Shown: positions 27,181 through 36,117, counted from the first letter of the stretch. The stretch: 64,000 nt of DNA from Bacillus sp. OV166 (GCF_900177675.1 NZ_FXWM01000001.1:4907001-4971000); one strand, 5' to 3'. The notes: generated by a model from the sequence alone, not told the origin. Translations and numbers: made by a program.

Positions 27181-28536
27181 TTAAACAGACTTCATCACAT
27201 CATGCAATTCCAAGAATTTGGTATTAAATCCGCCTTCGACGAACTTTTCATGATCTAGCAGTTTTAAATGGAACGGAATCGTTGTATGGATACCTTCAAC
27301 AACGAATTCACTCAATGCACGTTTCATTCTTGAAATGGCCTCTTCCCTGCTGTTCCCATATGCGATAACCTTCGCAATCATAGAATCGTAATAAGGCGGA
27401 ATCGTATACCCTGGATAAGCTGCTGAATCAATACGTATGCCAAACCCGCCAGGTGGAAGGTACATGTTGATTTTCCCTGCAGATGGAAGAAAATTCTTTT
27501 CTGGGTTTTCGGCATTAATCCGACATTCGATTGCCCAACCTGTAAAAGTGACATCCTGTTGTTTTAACTTTAACTTTTCTCCAGAAGCCACCCGGATTTG
27601 TTCTTTAATTAAATCGATTCCAGTGACCATTTCTGTAACAGGATGCTCCACCTGAATTCTGGTGTTCATTTCCATAAAATAAAACTTTCGATTGCGGTAG
27701 TCATATATAAATTCTACCGTTCCCGCACCTGAATAATCAACTGCTTTTGCAGCTTTTACGGCTGCATTTCCCATTTCTTCTCGGATTTCCCCATCTAATG
27801 CTGGTGATGGTGATTCTTCAAGAAGCTTTTGCAGCCTTCGCTGGATTGTGCAATCTCTTTCTCCTAAATGAATTGTGTTACCAAAGGAGTCAGCAAGGAC
27901 CTGAATTTCAACATGACGGAAATCCTCAATATATTTTTCAATGTAAACACCAGGATTTCCAAAGGCTGTCATGGCTTCCTGCTGTGTAATATTAATGCCT
28001 TTAATTAATTCCTGCTCGTTCTTGGCAACGCGAATCCCTTTGCCGCCTCCACCAGCAGTTGCTTTTATGATAACTGGATATTGGATTTTTTTAACAAGTT
28101 CAAGTGCCTCATCGATATCATTTATAATCCCAGTTGAACCTGGGACAATTGGGACCCCGGCTTCACGCATAGTCTCCCTTGCGATATCCTTAGTACCCAT
28201 TCTTGTAATGGCCTCTGGGCTTGGACCCACAAATGTTATATTGCATTCGCGGCAAAGCTCTGCGAAATCTGCGTTTTCGGCTAAAAAGCCATACCCTGGG
28301 TGAATGGCATCACAAGCTGTAAGCTTAGCCACACTAATTAGATTTGTTACATTTAAATAACTGTCTTTTGATGAAGTAGGGCCAATGCAATAGGCTTCAT
28401 CTGCGAGCTGTACATGTAATGCTTCACGATCCGCTTCCGAGTAAACGGCAACAGATTCAATTCCCATTTCCCTGCACGCTCGAATAATTCTAACTGCAAT
28501 TTCTCCTCTGTTTGCAATTAACAGTTTTTTAATCAT
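27181..28536 (-). CDS. accC: Biotin carboxylase subunit of acetyl-CoA carboxylase
   Basis: ATP-dependent carboxylation of the biotin on AccB, first half-reaction of malonyl-CoA synthesis. 451 residues. N-terminal KKLLIANRGEIAVRIIRAC, ATP-grasp glycine loop KATAGGGGKGIRVA near residue 160, and catalytic FMEMNTRIQVEHPVTE near 285. It lies 14 nt downstream of accB. No anomaly. Confidence 0.97.
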   Translation of the reverse strand: MIKKLLIANRGEIAVRIIRACREMGIESVAVYSEADREALHVQLADEAYCIGPTSSKDSYLNVTNLISVAKLTACDAIHPGYGFLAENADFAELCRECNITFVGPSPEAITRMGTKDIARETMREAGVPIVPGSTGIINDIDEALELVKKIQYPVIIKATAGGGGKGIRVAKNEQELIKGINITQQEAMTAFGNPGVYIEKYIEDFRHVEIQVLADSFGNTIHLGERDCTIQRRLQKLLEESPSPALDGEIREEMGNAAVKAAKAVDYSGAGTVEFIYDYRNRKFYFMEMNTRIQVEHPVTEMVTGIDLIKEQIRVASGEKLKLKQQDVTFTGWAIECRINAENPEKNFLPSAGKINMYLPPGGFGIRIDSAAYPGYTIPPYYDSMIAKVIAYGNSREEAISRMKRALSEFVVEGIHTTIPFHLKLLDHEKFVEGGFNTKFLELHDVMKSV

Positions 28537-28550
28537 CCTGTTATCGCTCC

Positions 28551-29063
28551 TTATTCAGGCTTTACTAAAAATAAAGGCTGTCCGTATTCTACTAATTGTC
28601 CATTTTTAGCAAGTATTTCAACAATTTCGCCGTTAATTTCAGCTTCAATTTCATTAAATAATTTCATAGCTTCCACAATACATACAATCGAATCTGTTGT
28701 TACATTAGAACCCAGTTTAACATATGCGTCAGTGTCTGGAGTCGGTGAAGCATAAAAAGTCCCTACCATTGGAGAAACAATTTTATGAAGATTGGATGTA
28801 TCAGCTTGCTTAACAGTCTCTTCTTTTTGAACTTCCTGGTTTACTTCCTGAACAGGAACGGAAGGTGCTGCTGTAGATAAGACTGGTTGTGCTGGTAATA
28901 CAAATTGAGTTTCTTGTGGAGCCGGACTTACTTGTGAAACATATGTAACTGCACCATTTTTTTTCATTTTAATTTTTGAACCTTCGTTTTCATATACAAA
29001 TTCATCAATACTTGATTGGTCCACTAATTTAATCAATTCGCGAATTTCTTGTACTTTTAACAT
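28551..29063 (-). CDS. accB: Biotin carboxyl carrier protein of acetyl-CoA carboxylase
   Basis: Carries the biotin that shuttles CO2 in fatty acid synthesis. 170 residues: N-terminal helical part (MLKVQEIRELIKLVD), a Pro/Ala/Val/Gln-rich linker at about 45-90, and the C-terminal biotinyl domain with the target lysine in EAMKL. First gene of accB-accC-yqhY. The 250-nt gap upstream holds the spoIIIAH terminator and presumably the acc promoter. Confidence 0.96.
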   Translation of the reverse strand: MLKVQEIRELIKLVDQSSIDEFVYENEGSKIKMKKNGAVTYVSQVSPAPQETQFVLPAQPVLSTAAPSVPVQEVNQEVQKEETVKQADTSNLHKIVSPMVGTFYASPTPDTDAYVKLGSNVTTDSIVCIVEAMKLFNEIEAEINGEIVEILAKNGQLVEYGQPLFLVKPE

Positions 29064-29274
29064 TGAGTTACACCCCTCGTACTACAAAATTATGACTAAC
29101 TACTATAACTATACGATAATACCTAGTGAAAGTTCAATGATGGAAATTATCTCCATCGAAATTCCCCTCTCATATACTTCCTCTCTTATCATAATATTTT
29201 TATTAACAAAAGGGAACTTTTACAGTTGGCTGTCATTCAACATATTATTTTAACCTATTTCATGGTATTAAAAC

Positions 29275-29306
29275 AAAAAAGGAAAGTCGTTGACTTTCCT
29301 TTTTTG
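29275..29306 (-). terminator. Terminator of the spoIIIA operon
   Basis: Minus strand: AAAAAAGGAAAGTC/GACTTTCCTTTTTT hairpin with T-run, 8 nt after the spoIIIAH stop. Confidence 0.88.
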
Positions 29307-29313
29307 TTTTCAT

Positions 29314-29865
29314 TTATTTTGTTGGTTGGAATTCTACTGCAACATAATTGGTTTCTCCAATTTCTTTTTTCACCTGTAAGATGATTTTATTGGCCTCAGT
29401 TGCTGAAGGTTTCTTCTTAGATTTAACTGTGACTCTTACTTTTTCACCATCTGCTCTTACTAATGCATCTTCATAGCCCATTGTTTTAATTAACGTTTCA
29501 AGAATTTCTTCTTTTTTGGCCGTTTGATTCAATTGGTCCATTTGATCTTTTACTTTACTTCGCTCAACCGCAGGAATATCTGTGGAGGCCAGCTCCGTCG
29601 TTAAATCCTCTTGCTGTTTGCTCCTTAGGTCATCGAGCTTCATACGTAATTCTTCAAACGCTTCATCACCTGCAACAGTTGATACAATTGTTTTATCATC
29701 CTTAGCTTCCGTTTTTGTTTTACCCTGATTTTGATCTTTCGCTTTTTGCGAAACAGCAGCTAGATCATTACTCTTCTGTTCCGGAGAGGTAATGTAATAA
29801 ACAGATAATACAACTACTAAACTTAACATCGTTAATAACCAAACTGTTTGTTTTTTCAATAGCAT
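29314..29865 (-). CDS. spoIIIAH: Stage III sporulation protein AH
   Basis: Mother-cell membrane protein whose extracellular domain binds forespore SpoIIQ to form the feeding-tube channel. 183 residues: a single N-terminal transmembrane helix (about 8-28), a charged linker, and the C-terminal YscJ/FliF-like ring domain (from about 75 to the end). Last of eight co-oriented spoIIIA genes. Start ATG 29865. Confidence 0.95.
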   Translation of the reverse strand: MLLKKQTVWLLTMLSLVVVLSVYYITSPEQKSNDLAAVSQKAKDQNQGKTKTEAKDDKTIVSTVAGDEAFEELRMKLDDLRSKQQEDLTTELASTDIPAVERSKVKDQMDQLNQTAKKEEILETLIKTMGYEDALVRADGEKVRVTVKSKKKPSATEANKIILQVKKEIGETNYVAVEFQPTK

Positions 29866-29880
29866 AGGAAAACACCCCTT

Positions 29881-30531
29881 TTATTTTTTAGGCATGACTG
29901 CAACTCGGTGACTTGGTACACCTAAAGCGCGTGTAACTGCGTCTACAATCCACTTTTTCACTTGTATATTCTCTGCGCCTTTCGCAACCACTAGGACACC
30001 GCGAATTTCAGGTTTTTTCGTTTCTACTACAATCGGAACCTCTTTTTCACCCTCACGGATAATCACTAGTTGTTCATCAATTGAGGCTTCCTCAACTTTC
30101 CGTTCCCCACCTTCTCGATCTGTTTCTTCAGTCGTTTGTGATTTGGAAACCCTATTTTTTTCAAGCACTTTCTTATCACTGGAATCAATATTGACAACAA
30201 CTGTAACATCTTTAACCCCTAGCATTTCCTGAAGGGCTTTCTTAAGCTGATTTTCATATTTTTCTTCATATTTATCCAATGCCTTATTGCTTGAGCCCTT
30301 ATTTAGACCAAATGCCGGTACATCTTCCGAATCTACTTTTTCACTCGTCGCAACTGGTGTATCAGCTGAGTTCGAATTTGTTTTAAATACAATATTGCCA
30401 ACAAGCATAAACGCTGCACCGATACATAGAACAACAAGCATATACTGGTATTTCCCTGGTTTCTTGTCAGATTTACCTTCTATTTTGAGCACCTTTTTAA
30501 GCCATGAAAATGGTCCCTGGTTGTTATTCAT
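29881..30531 (-). CDS. spoIIIAG: Stage III sporulation protein AG
   Basis: Ring-forming component of the SpoIIIA channel. About 216 residues from ATG 30531 (MNNNQGPFSWLKK): one transmembrane segment at about 31-50 and a large extracellular domain with the YEEKYENQLKKALQEMLG and C-terminal RALGVPSHRVAVMPKK blocks. It overlaps the end of spoIIIAF by 8 nt. A longer in-frame start exists at 30567 inside spoIIIAF but is less likely. Confidence 0.94.
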   Translation of the reverse strand: MNNNQGPFSWLKKVLKIEGKSDKKPGKYQYMLVVLCIGAAFMLVGNIVFKTNSNSADTPVATSEKVDSEDVPAFGLNKGSSNKALDKYEEKYENQLKKALQEMLGVKDVTVVVNIDSSDKKVLEKNRVSKSQTTEETDREGGERKVEEASIDEQLVIIREGEKEVPIVVETKKPEIRGVLVVAKGAENIQVKKWIVDAVTRALGVPSHRVAVMPKK

Positions 30532-31153
30532 TTTGGTTATTAATCCCCCCTTCAATCGAAACTTCAACTGTTTTTTCGGTCACATTCCATTTTTGCGAAA
30601 GAAAAGCGGCAATTTTTTCAGCTTCTTCTGTTGAGCTTTTAGATGGAAGAGGTGTTTCTGTGTTAATTTCGACTTGTTTGATCGCTTCGACTGTCTTCAC
30701 TTCATTTTCTGGTTGCTTCAGAAGAACCATAACCTTTTGGAGGTTGTCTGGGAATGCTTGGTCGCTTTCTTCATTTGTAGCTAGATCAATTTTTGCTATC
30801 TCCAATCCGTATTGTTCCATCAACTCCTCTTTCACGTCCTTTTTCAGTTGGACAGCCATTTCTTCTAAAATATATGCATGTTGTTGGGCTTGTATTTCTT
30901 TTTTCTTTAAATCTATTGAATTTTTCATATTTTTTTCTCCAGAAGCTTGATATGAAGGGATCGAACCCATTGCTGATTCAAAATCCTTGGAAATCAATTT
31001 AAAGATTGGGGTAAGAATAATGGCAATTAAAAGGAGTCCTGTAACCATTTTTGTGTACTTTTGCATACTTGAATTGGGGAGGAGCATATCAATTACCGTG
31101 GCTAACAAGATAAAGAGAATAATATTCGTTACCCACTCTATTAAAAATTCCAT
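30524..31153 (-). CDS. spoIIIAF: Stage III sporulation protein AF
   Basis: SpoIIIA channel component with two N-terminal transmembrane helices (about 5-25 and 35-52) and a soluble ring-building-type domain. 209 residues from ATG 31153 (MEFLIEWVTNIILF), preceded by GGGGGG with 6-nt spacing. MLLPNSSMQKYTKMV is a family hallmark. The frame extends upstream into spoIIIAE without family similarity. It overlaps spoIIIAG slightly. Confidence 0.94.
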   Translation of the reverse strand: MEFLIEWVTNIILFILLATVIDMLLPNSSMQKYTKMVTGLLLIAIILTPIFKLISKDFESAMGSIPSYQASGEKNMKNSIDLKKKEIQAQQHAYILEEMAVQLKKDVKEELMEQYGLEIAKIDLATNEESDQAFPDNLQKVMVLLKQPENEVKTVEAIKQVEINTETPLPSKSSTEEAEKIAAFLSQKWNVTEKTVEVSIEGGINNQNE

Positions 31154-31164
31154 ATGAATCCCCC

Positions 31165-32361
31165 CTATCTCATCATCATCGTCAGGTTTCCTGCCGCAAC
31201 TATAACTGTTATACATAAAAAGAACATCAGTGAAACGATTCCTAAAGCTGCAAAGACATAAATGACACTCTTGCTAATAATATCTAAGCAGGTAATGATT
31301 GGCCCGCCGCCTAATGGCTGCAAGATAGCGGCAGCGAATTTATAGATAAAGGCAATCATTAAGATTTTAATAGCTGGGAAGGCTACAATGATAAGCAGGA
31401 TACCAACACCAGCAATGCCTACTGTATTTTTTAATAGGACAGATGCACTAACCACCGTATCTGTAGCATCTGTAAACATCCGGCCGATAACAGGTATAAA
31501 GTTCCCGGTTACAAATTTCGCTGTCCTAATCGTAACACCATCTGTTACAGCTGCTGATGCTCCCTGTACTGATATAACACCTAGAAACACCGTCAAGAAC
31601 AGTCCCATTAACCCAATGCTCCAGTTTCTTAGCAGGGCAGCTAATTGTGACACTTTATACTGTTCTGACATCGTGCTTACAATACTCAACAAGGTGGCTA
31701 GAAACAGAAGAGGCAGGATAATATACTGCATGAATAAACCGCTTATATTCATTAAAAACAAGATCACCGGATGAAAGAAAGCTGCTGATATAAGACCTCC
31801 AGAGGCTGCAATTAATGCGAGTAACAGTGGAACAAGTGCTAGCACAAAGGAGATCATCGATCCGATTGCTTCATTTGTATAACTGATGGCGACATGGAAA
31901 CTATTCAGGGCAATTATGACTAAGACCATATAAACGATTGAATATGCAACCTTGCTAATCGCGCTTTTCTCGAAGGCATTCTGCATCGATTGAAGGAACA
32001 TACTAAAGATGGTTAGCATGATCAATGACCCCAGTAATTTCCCGTTAGAAACAAACTCTTGAAAGGCAAACTTTACTATTCCCAGCCCCCATTGTTTAAA
32101 AGAGAATTTCTTCTCGCCGCTAACAAAGTCATACAAGCTCCCCTTCTGGCTTTCGGGAAGGAATCCCCCGTATTTATAGGTAATGTCCTCCCAAAATTGT
32201 TTGAGTTCTGTAATATCAAGGGATTTAAGCTGGGCATCAACTAACTCCTGCGGTGAAAGAGGGTTTGGGTCTTTAGTCTCTTCGGCAGCTTGTACACCTG
32301 TAAAGGATAAAAAAAAGAATACAAGAACTATAATAGGAATAAACTGCAATCGCTGCTTCAA
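31165..32361 (-). CDS. spoIIIAE: Stage III sporulation protein AE
   Basis: Polytopic membrane protein of the SpoIIIA-SpoIIQ complex. 398 residues with an N-terminal signal-like helix (residues 4-26, ending VQAAEE), a soluble N-domain, then about 7 hydrophobic segments from residue 105 to the C-terminus. It is probably the membrane pore or exporter base of the complex; that role is inferred in the literature, not visible here. Confidence 0.94.
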   Translation of the reverse strand: MKQRLQFIPIIVLVFFFLSFTGVQAAEETKDPNPLSPQELVDAQLKSLDITELKQFWEDITYKYGGFLPESQKGSLYDFVSGEKKFSFKQWGLGIVKFAFQEFVSNGKLLGSLIMLTIFSMFLQSMQNAFEKSAISKVAYSIVYMVLVIIALNSFHVAISYTNEAIGSMISFVLALVPLLLALIAASGGLISAAFFHPVILFLMNISGLFMQYIILPLLFLATLLSIVSTMSEQYKVSQLAALLRNWSIGLMGLFLTVFLGVISVQGASAAVTDGVTIRTAKFVTGNFIPVIGRMFTDATDTVVSASVLLKNTVGIAGVGILLIIVAFPAIKILMIAFIYKFAAAILQPLGGGPIITCLDIISKSVIYVFAALGIVSLMFFLCITVIVAAGNLTMMMR

Positions 32362-32392
32362 TTCTATCTACACCTCTTTTTCAGGTTTGTCA

Positions 32393-32782
32393 TCAACTAG
32401 GAATAAGTTTGATTATCGTTTCAATCAAAACAGTTAGAATTGGAATCGCCATAGCAAGGATAATAATTTTTCCAGCTAATTCAATTTTAGAAGAGAGTGC
32501 TCCCTGACCAGCATCCTTTGTAATCTGGGCGGCAAATTCTGCAATATAAGCAATTCCAATGATTTTTAAAATCGTTTCGATATAAACCATATTCACTTTT
32601 GCATTCACTGCCAGTTTCTCAAGCATATGAATGATTTCATAAATTTTACCCACCAAAAAAAGGAAAATGACACAGCCTACAAAGACAACTAAGAGGAATG
32701 CAAAATTCGGCTTTTGTTCTTTCACAATTAAAGCTAGAAAGGTTGCTACAAGAGCTATGCCAACTATTTTTATGATTTCAAT
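32393..32782 (-). CDS. spoIIIAD: Stage III sporulation protein AD, probable ATT start
   Basis: Small polytopic membrane protein of the SpoIIIA complex; the family blocks EQKPNFAFLLVVFVGC and VNMVYIETILKIIGIAYIAEF are clear. The only strong Shine-Dalgarno (AGAAGGGGGG) directly follows the spoIIIAC stop, and no in-frame ATG, GTG or TTG occurs near it. The first plausible initiator is ATT 32782, 8 nt beyond the purine run, giving 129 residues, close to the family length. The nearest canonical starts lie far upstream inside spoIIIAC (to 32848). The start choice is inferred. Confidence 0.88.
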   Translation of the reverse strand: MEIIKIVGIALVATFLALIVKEQKPNFAFLLVVFVGCVIFLFLVGKIYEIIHMLEKLAVNAKVNMVYIETILKIIGIAYIAEFAAQITKDAGQGALSSKIELAGKIIILAMAIPILTVLIETIIKLIPS

Positions 32783-32798
32783 CTTAGGGACCCCCCTT

Positions 32799-33002
32799 CT
32801 ATTGATATAAAAATACAGATTTAATTTTTTGGAAGAGATCATCCACAATGGATGCTACCTGAAATAATATATAGATAAACCCAAACAACGTTACCCACTG
32901 TGCGTATTCTTTTTTCCCCACCTGGTCAAGAACGGTATGCAAAAAGGCAACAACTATTCCCACACCAGCAATTTTAAAAATAATATCCACTTCTAACCCC
33001 AT
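32799..33002 (-). CDS. spoIIIAC: Stage III sporulation protein AC
   Basis: 67-residue, two-helix membrane protein of the SpoIIIA complex (helices about 8-24 and 37-55), beginning MGLEVDIIFKIAGVGIVVAF. Length matches B. subtilis SpoIIIAC. It lies 11 nt after spoIIIAB and 16 nt before the proposed spoIIIAD start. Confidence 0.94.
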   Translation of the reverse strand: MGLEVDIIFKIAGVGIVVAFLHTVLDQVGKKEYAQWVTLFGFIYILFQVASIVDDLFQKIKSVFLYQ

Positions 33003-33013
33003 TGCATTTCCCC

Positions 33014-33529
33014 CTAAAATAATAAAATAATCAGTAATAATCCTGATAAGAATCCGAGACTCTTGATCATTTTTTCGTATGTTGCTTGGGCTTGAATTGC
33101 ATCCGCCTCTTCTCTTTCAAGATGTGTTAGTGTCAGCATGATATGTTTTTGCTGGGACATACGATCATGTCGACCCAGGGTCTCCCCAAATTGCTTCATA
33201 ATTTCAAATTCTCCCTGCTTTAATGCTGTAGAATTCCATATTTCTCTTAAACTCGTTTCCCAAGCGTCTCTTACCGTTGTTTCGGTGTCCGTTAATTTCT
33301 TGGAAAAGGACTCAAAAAAGATTGAAAGCGGCTTTGAAAGCTGTTCTGCTAACCTTCTGGCTGCTTCATGTAATGGCGTATGACCGTACATTATTTCTGC
33401 TTCAAGTGATTGTAGTGCAGTCCTTAATGCCCTGAGCTGCCTTGGTCGTTCACTAAAACGTCTGGAAATCTCAAATCCGATCCATGTTGTTGCGACAATT
33501 ATGAATACAGCGCCTATAAGCTTAATCAT
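33014..33529 (-). CDS. spoIIIAB: Stage III sporulation protein AB
   Basis: Membrane-anchored SpoIIIA component resembling GspF-type secretion proteins. 171 residues: N-terminal hydrophobic helix (3-19), cytoplasmic helical domain, and a C-terminal hydrophobic helix (SLGFLSGLLLIILLF). Immediately adjacent to spoIIIAA with no gap. Confidence 0.94.
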   Translation of the reverse strand: MIKLIGAVFIIVATTWIGFEISRRFSERPRQLRALRTALQSLEAEIMYGHTPLHEAARRLAEQLSKPLSIFFESFSKKLTDTETTVRDAWETSLREIWNSTALKQGEFEIMKQFGETLGRHDRMSQQKHIMLTLTHLEREEADAIQAQATYEKMIKSLGFLSGLLLIILLF

Positions 33530-34453
33530 TTATGTCACTCTCACTTTTTGATTCATTTCTTTACCATTTCCATCTAAAATATGAGTAATAGTTCCTGGTC
33601 CTGATGCCCTGCTAAGGACAACAAAACGTTGAAAAATTTTTTGATCAAGAATCGTCCGTAAAGATGGTCTATTTCTAACTTCTTCAATGCTCGTCCCATG
33701 AGTGGTCATCATTAACTTTATTCCCGCATGAACAGCCTCTTGGATGGCTTCAGCGTCTTCTTTCCGGCCTATTTCATCAACAACCAGAATATCTGGACTC
33801 ATCGAGCGAATCATCATCATCATTCCTTCAGCTTTCGGACAGGCATCTAGCACATCCAAACGGTCACCAAAGGTCAATTGCGGTATCCCATTAACACATC
33901 CAGCAATTTCACTTCGTTCATCTACAATCCCTACCTTATTTGCCTGTATGCCCCTTGCTAAGTAACCTGAGGATGCAATTCTTGCAATATCACGCAGTAA
34001 TGTTGTTTTTCCAGTTTGGGGCGGACCAATCACCATCGTATGCATCCAATTTCCTTGATAGATATATGGGATAATTGGTTCAGCTATCCCTACCTTTTCC
34101 CTAGCTATCCGAATATTAAAAGAGGAAATGTCCCTGATCGCCTTGACCTTTCCACCCTCAAGAATCACCTTACCAGCCAGCCCAATCCGATGGCCCCCGG
34201 AAACAGTTATAAATCCTTGCTTAAGTTCCTCTTCGAGGGTATAGATGGAGAAATGACTTATTTTATTCATTAGGTGAAACGCATCATCAGGCTGGACAAT
34301 ATACGGTAAAAACCTGGGTGCGCCTTTCATTGTCATTTCAATCGGTCGGTTAATTCGTATGCGGATTTCTTCCAGTTCTTCTTTTTGGTTAGGAGGGATT
34401 TTGCTGATTAGGTCGGCTATATTTTTTGGTAAAAAGTTTAGGATTGTTTCCAC
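33530..34453 (-). CDS. spoIIIAA: Stage III sporulation protein AA (ATPase)
   Basis: Secretion-type ATPase thought to energise the SpoIIIA feeding tube. 307 residues. Walker A GPPQTGKTT near residue 145, Walker B-type ILVVDEIGR, and GIVDERSEIAG. GTG 34453 is the chosen start: GAGGAGG lies 8 nt upstream, the length matches B. subtilis, and the longer frame (to 34513) would run through the sigma-E promoter. First gene of the spoIIIAA-AH operon. Confidence 0.95.
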   Translation of the reverse strand: METILNFLPKNIADLISKIPPNQKEELEEIRIRINRPIEMTMKGAPRFLPYIVQPDDAFHLMNKISHFSIYTLEEELKQGFITVSGGHRIGLAGKVILEGGKVKAIRDISSFNIRIAREKVGIAEPIIPYIYQGNWMHTMVIGPPQTGKTTLLRDIARIASSGYLARGIQANKVGIVDERSEIAGCVNGIPQLTFGDRLDVLDACPKAEGMMMMIRSMSPDILVVDEIGRKEDAEAIQEAVHAGIKLMMTTHGTSIEEVRNRPSLRTILDQKIFQRFVVLSRASGPGTITHILDGNGKEMNQKVRVT

Positions 34454-34492
34454 GTGTGCAACCTCCTCATATTTGCCTTTCTCATTATTTAA

Positions 34493-34520
34493 AATGTATG
34501 CCTGCTTGGTCACATTATGA
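34493..34520 (-). promoter_or_regulatory. Sigma-E promoter of the spoIIIA operon
   Basis: Minus strand: -35 TCATAAT (one mismatch to KMATATT), 13-bp spacer, -10 CATACATT (full match to CATACANT), with the start site about 35 nt before GTG 34453. Mother-cell sigma-E control of spoIIIA is established in B. subtilis. Confidence 0.78.
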
Positions 34521-34669
34521 CTTTCAAAACTGTCATTTCTTTTCTATTTTCTTAGATGAATGCTAGAACGAAAATAAGATAAGTAGAAAGGGATAAATTT
34601 TAATATCGGAACATTTTTGGAGGTCAGTCGTATTTTAAAGAAAGAATAAACATAAAGGGGGAGAGGGAA

Positions 34670-35338
34670 GTGTACAATTACCATCCGTTAAATCGAAATG
34701 GATTACCTCCCAAGGACTATTTAATAAAAGTGTCTGGTGAAGGAGAAATGGCAATCCAACCTGACTCCGCTTCGGTAAACCTAGGAATAATAACGGAAAG
34801 CAAGCAGGTAATAACCGCCCAGCAGCAGAATTCTCTTGAAGTAACAAAGGTAATCGACTCTCTTATTTCACTGGGAATTACCAAAAATAATATACAAACC
34901 TTCGATTATCGAATTGAATCAGATTACGATTATGACCATGGGAAACAAATATTTCGTGGTTATAAAATAACCCATATCCTGCAGGTAAAAATAGAGGACT
35001 TATCAATCGTTGGCAAGGTCGTGGATACCGCTGTTCAAAACGGTGCGAACTATGTTTCTAACGTCCAATTTACAGTGAAAAACAAAGAGTCTTTTTATAA
35101 ACAGGTCTTAGATATGGCAGTAAATAATGCAATTGAAAAGGCTAAAACCATTGCAGGGACCTTAAATGTATCGTTAATCCCAACACCGAGGTTAATTATC
35201 GAAGGAGGCAGAACGGTCCAGCCTGTTTTTAACCAGCCTGGAGCTTTCGTGAAAGGAGCTGCCTCCACACAAATTGAACCAGGACAAATAACAGTCAAGG
35301 CTGATGTGATCGCAGAATTTCACTTTAAACCATTTTAG
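34670..35338 (+). CDS. SIMPL domain (DUF541) protein
   Basis: 222-residue protein with one SIMPL domain, from SGEGEMAIQPDSASVNLGI through ITVKADVIAEFHF. SIMPL proteins form oligomeric cage-like assemblies; their role in Bacillus is not defined. No signal peptide or membrane helix is seen, so it is probably cytoplasmic. GTG 34670 is preceded by GGGGGAGAGGGAA. It is divergent from spoIIIAA and convergent with the ccm locus, isolating it transcriptionally. Confidence 0.85.
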   Translation: MYNYHPLNRNGLPPKDYLIKVSGEGEMAIQPDSASVNLGIITESKQVITAQQQNSLEVTKVIDSLISLGITKNNIQTFDYRIESDYDYDHGKQIFRGYKITHILQVKIEDLSIVGKVVDTAVQNGANYVSNVQFTVKNKESFYKQVLDMAVNNAIEKAKTIAGTLNVSLIPTPRLIIEGGRTVQPVFNQPGAFVKGAASTQIEPGQITVKADVIAEFHFKPF

Positions 35339-35340
35339 AA

Positions 35341-35386
35341 AAAAAAGGATTGAACCTTTTGATCAGGTTCAATCCTTTTTTGTGAG
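35341..35386. terminator. Bidirectional terminator between the SIMPL gene and the ccm locus
   Basis: AAAAAGGATTGAACC...GGTTCAATCCTTTTTT hairpin, with A- and T-tracts on opposite sides, placed between convergent stop codons. Confidence 0.9.
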
Positions 35387-35387
35387 T

Positions 35388-35897
35388 TTATTTATCATAT
35401 TTCTTCGCCCAATTATATAATTGCATTTCTGTAACTGGACCGTTAAAATGTTCTCTTATTATTCCTTGTTTATCAATCACAAAGGTTTCAGGCTGCCCTG
35501 TCACATTATACATTTTAGAAACCTTTGCATTATAATCAAATAAATAGTTCATTTCGGCTTTATTTTTCTCCGTTACTTTATTAATCTTATCCATTGTCTC
35601 GCCACGATTAATCATAAGAAAATGATATTGATCACCATATTCTTTTTGGAAGGATTCTAGCTCTGGTAACTCCTCCTTACATGGAGCACACCAACTGGCA
35701 AAATAGTTCAGAATAACCACTTCCCCCTTAAAATCGGAGAGCTTGGTTGTACTTCCATCCAAATTTGGCAACGAAAAATTATATGCCTGATCACCAACAT
35801 CTGTATGTTCACCTTTTGTAACTAAACTATAACCAAAGAAACCAAACATACTAACAATAAGAATCAATATGAGTAATTTGATGACCCGCTTGTTCAT
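35388..35897 (-). CDS. ResA/CcmG-like membrane-anchored thiol-disulfide oxidoreductase
   Basis: Thioredoxin-fold protein likely to reduce apocytochrome c cysteines before haem ligation. About 169 residues from ATG 35897 (AGGAGG 8 nt upstream): N-terminal membrane anchor (about 5-26), AhpC/TSA-type fold, active site SWCAPCKEELPEL near residue 75, and the cis-proline region VTGQPETFVID. Last gene of the Ccm locus, playing the CcmG (DsbE) part. By sequence it resembles Bacillus ResA; orthology to either cannot be settled by eye. Confidence 0.9.
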   Translation of the reverse strand: MNKRVIKLLILILIVSMFGFFGYSLVTKGEHTDVGDQAYNFSLPNLDGSTTKLSDFKGEVVILNYFASWCAPCKEELPELESFQKEYGDQYHFLMINRGETMDKINKVTEKNKAEMNYLFDYNAKVSKMYNVTGQPETFVIDKQGIIREHFNGPVTEMQLYNWAKKYDK

Positions 35898-35974
35898 CGT
35901 ATCTCCTCCTGACACCAGTAAGGTTCTATGCAAAAGGCCTGTTTATGCTTCACAGGCCTAATTATTACTACTAG

Positions 35975-36106
35975 TTATTTTTCTAGTTGTTTTAAGAATT
36001 CAATTTCCTGCTTAAGCTTTGAGTGTCTTTTACCGAGTATTAACATATATCCAAAAATAACAACCCATGCAACAGAATAGGCACCATACATAAATTCAAA
36101 ACCCAT
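35975..36106 (-). CDS. ccmD: CcmD-like small membrane protein
   Basis: 43-residue protein too short for standard ORF cut-offs: one transmembrane helix (about residues 6-26, YGAYSVAWVVIFGYMLI) followed by a charged tail (GKRHSKLKQEIEFLKQLEK). GGAGGAATTTTC places a strong ribosome site before ATG 36106, overlapping the ccmC stop. Size, topology and position after ccmC fit CcmD, which releases holo-CcmE from CcmABC. Confidence 0.85.
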   Translation of the reverse strand: MGFEFMYGAYSVAWVVIFGYMLILGKRHSKLKQEIEFLKQLEK

Positions 36107-36117
36107 GAAAATTCCTC

